From positions 1 through 64,000 of the forward strand of contig JANYLB010000057.1 in the NCBI GenBank assembly GCA_025363815.1: 64,000 nucleotides of DNA, read 5' to 3'. A model generated the notes under the pieces. It was given only the letters and a program-made list of their open reading frames with translations. It did not search any database and was not told where the DNA came from. This DNA is from Actinomycetes bacterium (GTDB taxonomy: Bacteria > Actinomycetota > Acidimicrobiia > IMCC26256 > JANYLB01). The position numbers were made by a program, and so were the translations under genes. Below are positions 58,873 to 64,000 of this stretch, piece by piece (position 1 is the stretch's first letter; each line of letters begins with the position of its first letter).

Positions 58873-60239
58873 GCCCGCTCTCGGAGCTCGCCAAGACGCG
58901 CCGCAGTTCCGAGCTCGTCCTCGGCCTGCTCGCCGCGGGCATCGTCGTCGCCGGTTACGTACTCGTCGCGTTGTCCAAGACCACCAATCTCCCGGCCGAT
59001 CTCGGCCTGCTGTGCGCGATCATCCTCGGGATCTTCGGGGTCGCGCACCTCGCAGTTCGCCGGTTCGCCCCCCGCGCCGACGCGACCCTGCTCCCGATAG
59101 CGGTGTTGCTGAACGGGTTCGGGTTCGTTGTGATCACCCGGCTCGACCGTGACCGCCTCGCGGGAACGAGCGCGCTGGCGCCGGTGCAGGCGGTCTGGAC
59201 CGCGGTGGGCATCGGCGCGTTCGTGCTCACGCTCGTGCTCGTACGTCGGGTTCGGGTACTGGGGCGCTACCGGTACTCGTTCCTGCTCCTTGGAGTAGCC
59301 GCCTTGCTCCTCCCCCTGGCGCCCGGTATCGGAAGCGAGATCAGGGGCGCCCGCCTGTGGGTCCGGCTCGGACCACTCAACTTCCAGCCGGGGGAAGCGG
59401 CGAAGCTCCTGCTCGTGGTGTTCTTCGCCGCGTACCTGGTCGACAAGCGCGAGCTCCTCAAAGCGGGAAGTCGGCGCGTCGGTCGGCTGTTCGTCCCCGA
59501 CCCGAAGCATCTCGGTCCGCTCCTGCTCGCGTGGGGCCTTTCGATCATCGTGATGGTGATGCAGAAGGATCTCGGCTCGTCACTGCTGTTCTTCGCGCTT
59601 TATACCGCGATGCTCTACATGGCGACTGAACGCGCCGGCTATTTGGTCATCGCGTTCGGGATGTTCATCGGTGGGGCGACAATCTCGTACCAACTCTTCG
59701 CCCACGTCCAGACCCGGGTCACCACCTGGATCGATCCGTGGTCCGTCTCGCAGGGCAACGGCTACCAACTCGCGCAGTCGTTGTTCGCGTTCGGCACTGG
59801 AGGGTTCGCGGGGACAGGCCTAGGCCTCGGGAGCCCGCAGAAGATCCCCGCAGCGTCGACCGACTTCGTCTTCGCGGCGATCGGCGAGGAGCTGGGTCTG
59901 CTCGGCACAATGGCCGTCCTTGCCGCGTTCCTGCTTCTCATCGGCAGTGGGTTCCGAATCGCGATGCAAGCCGACCGACCCTTCTCAAAGCTCTTCGCCG
60001 CCGGCCTCACCATGATCATCAGCGTGCAGACATTCGTGATCGTGGGTGGGGTCACACGCGTCATCCCTCTGACTGGCGTGACCCTTCCCTTCATCTCCTA
60101 CGGCGGGTCGTCGCTGCTGGCCAACTTCGTGCTCATCGCGCTGCTGTTACGCATCTCCGACGAGACCGCGGCCGAGGCGGAGACTCCACGACCCGCGGGC
60201 GCCGCAATGCAACCGGCGAACCAGGCGCGTGCTCGATGA
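58869..60239 (+). CDS. FtsW/RodA/SpoVE family cell-cycle protein
   Basis: LNFQPGEAAKLLLVVFFAAYLVDKR, QKDLGSSLLFFALY, GVTLPFISYGGSSLLANF. Confidence 0.95.
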   Translation: MSPLSELAKTRRSSELVLGLLAAGIVVAGYVLVALSKTTNLPADLGLLCAIILGIFGVAHLAVRRFAPRADATLLPIAVLLNGFGFVVITRLDRDRLAGTSALAPVQAVWTAVGIGAFVLTLVLVRRVRVLGRYRYSFLLLGVAALLLPLAPGIGSEIRGARLWVRLGPLNFQPGEAAKLLLVVFFAAYLVDKRELLKAGSRRVGRLFVPDPKHLGPLLLAWGLSIIVMVMQKDLGSSLLFFALYTAMLYMATERAGYLVIAFGMFIGGATISYQLFAHVQTRVTTWIDPWSVSQGNGYQLAQSLFAFGTGGFAGTGLGLGSPQKIPAASTDFVFAAIGEELGLLGTMAVLAAFLLLIGSGFRIAMQADRPFSKLFAAGLTMIISVQTFVIVGGVTRVIPLTGVTLPFISYGGSSLLANFVLIALLLRISDETAAEAETPRPAGAAMQPANQARAR

Positions 60240-61732
60240 ACCCCGCCATTCGCCGCGTCGGTCTCGCGGTCACGGTGTTGATTCTTGCCCTCGTCGCCCA
60301 GCTCACCTATCTCCAGGTGGTCGACGCAGGCAAGCTCAAGCGCGATCCGCGCAACGTGCGGGCCCAAATCCGCGACTTCTCCAAACCACGCGGCCAGATC
60401 GTCACCTCCGACGGCCAGATCGTCGCCCAGTCGGTGAAGGTCGACGACGAGTTCGAGTACCAGCGCAGGTATCCCCTCGGTTCCCTGTTCGGCCACATCA
60501 GCGGGTATCAGTCGTTCACGCTCGGCAACACCGGCGTCGAGAACGTCTACAACGACGTGCTCATCGGTCGCGACGCACGACTCCAGATCGGCAGCCTCGC
60601 CAACATCTCCAACCTGTTCGCGGGGAAGCAGACGATCGGCAACGTGGTGCTCACGATCAGCGCCAAGGCGCAGCAAGCCGCCCGCGACGCTCTCGGCGAT
60701 CGACGCGGCAGCATCGTGGCCCTCGATCCCCACACCGGGGCGGTGCTCGCGATGTACTCGAATCCTTCGTTCGACCCGCAACCACTCGCGTCGCACAACT
60801 CCACCGAGGTCAGCGCGGCGTTCTCGGCACTGAACGCCGACCCGGCCAATCCCGCGCTGGCACGGTCGTGGCGCGAGACCTACCCGCCGGGCTCCACGTT
60901 CAAGGTCGTGACGACGAGTGTCGGACTCGAGACGGGTACCACGACACCCGCCACTGAATATCCCTCGCTCCGAGAGCTCCCCCTCCCCCAGACCCGCACC
61001 ACGATCTCGAACTTCGGAGGTGCCACCTGCGGCGGCACGCTGGTCCAGAGCTTCGTGGCTTCGTGCAACACAACGTTCGCGCAACTCGGCCTCGACCTCG
61101 GCGAGAAGTTTCCACCCGGCACCAACCAGTTCGGGATCGGCTCCCCACCACCGCTCGACGAGAACCCGAAAGCGGTTCCTAGCCAGGGTCCCACCGCCGG
61201 GACCTTCGCTACTGCCGCGCCGCAATTCGCGTTGGCGGGAATCGGCCAGGGTCCCGTTTCGGTCACCCCGTTGCAGATGGCTCTGGTCGCGGAGGCAGTC
61301 GCAAACGGGGGAGTGATCCAAGTGCCGCACGTGCTGGGATCGGTCACCGACACCGATGCCAAGGTGATACGTAGCGCCGAGACGAAGCCCTGGAAGACCG
61401 CAATGTCCCCCGAGGTCGCGGCCACCGTCGGCGACATGATGCGCAGGGTCGTCAACGACCCGAACGGCACCGGGAGCGCCGCCAGGATCGACGGCGTGAC
61501 GGTAGCGGGCAAGACGGGCACCGCGCAGAACGACGGAGCCGACGGAAAACCTCGCCTTCCCCACGCGTGGTTCATCGCGTTCGCTCCGGCCGAGGCGCCG
61601 CGGGTCGCCATCGCGGTGATCGTGGAGAACGGCGGTGCCAACGGGACCGACGCCGAGATCACCGGAGGCAAGATCGCGGCACCGATCGCGAAGACCATGA
61701 TCGAGACCTTGCTCGGACTTCTCCAGAGATGA
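60236..61732 (+). CDS. Penicillin-binding protein 2 / PbpA-like transpeptidase
   Basis: KPRGQIVTSDGQIVAQS, YPPGSTFKVVT, SCNTTFAQLG, VAGKTGTAQND. Confidence 0.95.
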   Translation: MNPAIRRVGLAVTVLILALVAQLTYLQVVDAGKLKRDPRNVRAQIRDFSKPRGQIVTSDGQIVAQSVKVDDEFEYQRRYPLGSLFGHISGYQSFTLGNTGVENVYNDVLIGRDARLQIGSLANISNLFAGKQTIGNVVLTISAKAQQAARDALGDRRGSIVALDPHTGAVLAMYSNPSFDPQPLASHNSTEVSAAFSALNADPANPALARSWRETYPPGSTFKVVTTSVGLETGTTTPATEYPSLRELPLPQTRTTISNFGGATCGGTLVQSFVASCNTTFAQLGLDLGEKFPPGTNQFGIGSPPPLDENPKAVPSQGPTAGTFATAAPQFALAGIGQGPVSVTPLQMALVAEAVANGGVIQVPHVLGSVTDTDAKVIRSAETKPWKTAMSPEVAATVGDMMRRVVNDPNGTGSAARIDGVTVAGKTGTAQNDGADGKPRLPHAWFIAFAPAEAPRVAIAVIVENGGANGTDAEITGGKIAAPIAKTMIETLLGLLQR

Positions 61733-61751
61733 ATCGGTAGGGTTTCGCAGG

Positions 61752-63644
61752 ATGGCCGCCGGGCAGCAGGTCTATTCCAATCGTTACGAAGTAGTTCGTG
61801 GGATCGCTCGCGGCGGCATGTCCGAGGTGTACCTCGCGCATGACCGCCACCTCGATCGACCCGTTGCGCTCAAGGTGCTTACAAGCGCGCTCTCGCGCGA
61901 CCCGTCGTTCGTCGAACGGTTCCGACGGGAAGCCCAGGCTGCCGCGAACCTGAGCCACCCGAACATCGTCGCGGTCTACGACTGGGGCCAGGAAGAAGGT
62001 ACCTACTTCATCGTCATGGAGTACATCGACGGACACTCGCTCCGCGACGTGCTCCGCGCGCAGACCCGGATCGAGGCGTCTCGCGCCGCCGGGATCGGCG
62101 CCGAGGTCGCCAACGGGCTCTCGTTCGCGCACAAGGCCGGAGTCGTTCACCGCGACGTGAAGCCCGGCAACGTGCTGATCGAGGCGAGCGGCCAGGTGAA
62201 GGTCACCGATTTCGGCGTCGCGCGCGCCGACGCGAGCGAGGCCCTGACCCAAACCGGCTCGGTCATGGGGACCGCCGCATACTTCTCACCCGAACAGGCG
62301 CAGGGTCTCGTCGTCGATGGTCGGTCCGACGTCTACTCGCTCGGTGTTGTGCTCTACGAGATGGTGTGCGGCACACCACCGTTCGTGGGCGAGAATCCGG
62401 TATCGGTTGCATACCAGCACGTGCGTGAGCCGGTTCCCTCGTTGCATGCGCGTCAGCCCGACGTGCCCCCCGTGCTCGAGCAGATCATCATGACCGCGCT
62501 CGAGAAAGATCCGACCCGTCGCTACCAGTCATCCGATGATCTCCGGGCCGACCTGCTGCGGTTCCGTCGGGGTCGCGACATCGTGGGCGGTCCGCTCACG
62601 GCTCTGATCGCCGACGTCCCGAGCTTCGGCGCAGCGGGTGCCGGTATGACGCGCGCTCAGCCCTCCGTGGCCCCGCCACCCGCGTCTCTGGGCGCCGACG
62701 CCAAGGCGCGCAACCCGTGGGCCATCACCGCGATGGTCGTGGTCCTCCTCGCGCTCATAGGCGGGGCCTCGTTCCTCGTCACGCGTGAGATCGGCTCGAC
62801 CAAGGGAACGGTCGGAGGCGACGCGAACGTCACGAACGTCATCACCGAGCCACCCATGAACGTCATCGACGCGCGCCGAATTCTCAAGAGTGACGGCTTC
62901 AAGGTGAGCGTCGACCAGATTGTGAGCGAGTCGCAGCCGAAGGGGGCCGTCCTGAGCCAGACGCCCGCTGGCGGAACCCGCGCCAGAAAGGGCGACGACG
63001 TCAGACTCGGCGTCAGTCGCGGGCCTGCCGACGCGCAGATCCCCGATGTGACCGGGAGTGAGCAGCCAGCGGCGAAAGCTGAGATAGAGGCCGCCGGGTT
63101 CGCGACTACGACGAGCACGGAAGCGAACAAGGACGTCACCGAAGGAAGGGTCATCCGCACCGCGCCCGGCGCCAATGAGATGCGCGCCCGCGGATCGAAC
63201 GTCCAGCTCGTGATTTCGAGCGGTCCGGCGCCGGTGGGCGTACCCGATGTTATCGGTCAACCCCAGAATGCTGCCGCGAACCGACTCGGTCAGGCGCTCT
63301 TCCAAGTACGGACCATCAACGAGGCGAGTGCCTCGGTCGCCTCGGGCAACGTCATCCGAACTGAACCCGCGCCTGGAACCAGCGCCAAACTGGGAAGCAC
63401 CGTTCTGATGGTTGTCTCGACCGGGCCGCAGCGGGTCACGGTTCCCGATGTCGTCGGCGATGCGCAGACGACAGCGGGCCAGGCGATCTCGGGCGCGGGT
63501 CTGTCGGTTTCGGTGCAGAAGGTGGCCTCGGCCCCTGCGGCCAAAGGTGTCGTCAGCGGTCAGTCACCCGGGGCTGGAACTCAGGTGAACCCGGGATCGA
63601 CAGTCGTGATCCAGGTCGGCGACGGGTCGCTCGCACCTCCGTGA
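61752..63644 (+). CDS. pknB: Ser/Thr protein kinase with four C-terminal PASTA domains (PknB-like)
   Basis: VVHRDVKPGNVLI, VTDFGVARA; single TM then four PASTA-like repeats. Confidence 0.95.
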   Translation: MAAGQQVYSNRYEVVRGIARGGMSEVYLAHDRHLDRPVALKVLTSALSRDPSFVERFRREAQAAANLSHPNIVAVYDWGQEEGTYFIVMEYIDGHSLRDVLRAQTRIEASRAAGIGAEVANGLSFAHKAGVVHRDVKPGNVLIEASGQVKVTDFGVARADASEALTQTGSVMGTAAYFSPEQAQGLVVDGRSDVYSLGVVLYEMVCGTPPFVGENPVSVAYQHVREPVPSLHARQPDVPPVLEQIIMTALEKDPTRRYQSSDDLRADLLRFRRGRDIVGGPLTALIADVPSFGAAGAGMTRAQPSVAPPPASLGADAKARNPWAITAMVVVLLALIGGASFLVTREIGSTKGTVGGDANVTNVITEPPMNVIDARRILKSDGFKVSVDQIVSESQPKGAVLSQTPAGGTRARKGDDVRLGVSRGPADAQIPDVTGSEQPAAKAEIEAAGFATTTSTEANKDVTEGRVIRTAPGANEMRARGSNVQLVISSGPAPVGVPDVIGQPQNAAANRLGQALFQVRTINEASASVASGNVIRTEPAPGTSAKLGSTVLMVVSTGPQRVTVPDVVGDAQTTAGQAISGAGLSVSVQKVASAPAAKGVVSGQSPGAGTQVNPGSTVVIQVGDGSLAPP

Positions 63645-63685
63645 CGCCAGGCGCGCTCGACGAGCTCGAGAGCGGGCTGTAGTGA

Positions 63686-64000
63686 TCAGCTGGTGACGGT
63701 GCCGAGAAAGTTCGCGAGGAGTGCGTGGCCCGACTCCGTGAGTATCGACTCGGGGTGGAACTGCACGCCCTCCACCGGGAGCTCGCGGTGGCGCAGTCCC
63801 ATGACAAGACCGTCGGCGGTCTCGGCTGTGACCTCGAGCACCTCGGGCACTGACTCACGAGCCACGACGAGGGAGTGGTATCGCGTTGCCGTCAGCGGAT
63901 CGGGGAGACCGCTGAAGAGGCCCCGACCCTTGTGGTGGATCTCAGAGGTCTTGCCGTGCATCACTGACGGCGCACGTACGACCTCGCCGCCGTAGAGCTG
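63686..64000 (-). CDS. Anthranilate/aminodeoxychorismate synthase glutaminase component, partial
   Basis: [43 protein letters not shown]...[16 protein letters not shown]; extends beyond window end. Confidence 0.92.
   Translation of the reverse strand, partial: QLYGGEVVRAPSVMHGKTSEIHHKGRGLFSGLPDPLTATRYHSLVVARESVPEVLEVTAETADGLVMGLRHRELPVEGVQFHPESILTESGHALLANFLGTVTS

Noticed and set aside
60098-61564. 488-aa minus-strand ORF antisense to the PBP gene
   Set aside because: Shadow ORF of a PBP with intact catalytic motifs.

Overview
High-GC chromosomal window of about 64 kb from an actinobacterium. Gene content and order suggest an Acidimicrobiia-like lineage, which is inference only. Most of it is ordinary metabolism: ssuD, modABC, rpiA, tal-gnd-zwf, serS, pheA, coaA, msrB, paired acyl-CoA dehydrogenases, and a conserved fhaA-fhaB-pstP-rodA/ftsW-pbp-pknB cell-wall/signalling cluster ending in a partial pabA/trpG. 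I identify four tRNA genes on the minus strand: Arg-ACG, Ser-GCT, Ser-UGA and Leu-CAG. The most accessory stretch is about 20.6-22.3 kb, immediately 3' of tRNA-Arg. It is flanked by a 33-bp direct repeat (29/33 identical). It holds an integrase-like N-terminal fragment, a ribbon-helix-helix-like remnant, a small alarmone synthetase (RelA/SpoT domain) split by a -1 frame change, and a translationally coupled 83-aa ORF of unknown function. That pair is a candidate toxSAS-like or signalling module. Other notable signals are a cupredoxin-fold protein that has lost its C-terminal copper ligands and is separated from a same-frame anchor segment by one TAG, a protein with seven tandem nonapeptide repeats next to an RDD membrane protein, a catalytically degenerate EAL protein with an orphan ParA ATPase, and a duplicated FAD-oxidoreductase plus alpha/beta-hydrolase module. 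All family calls come from reading motifs by eye; no database search was run.
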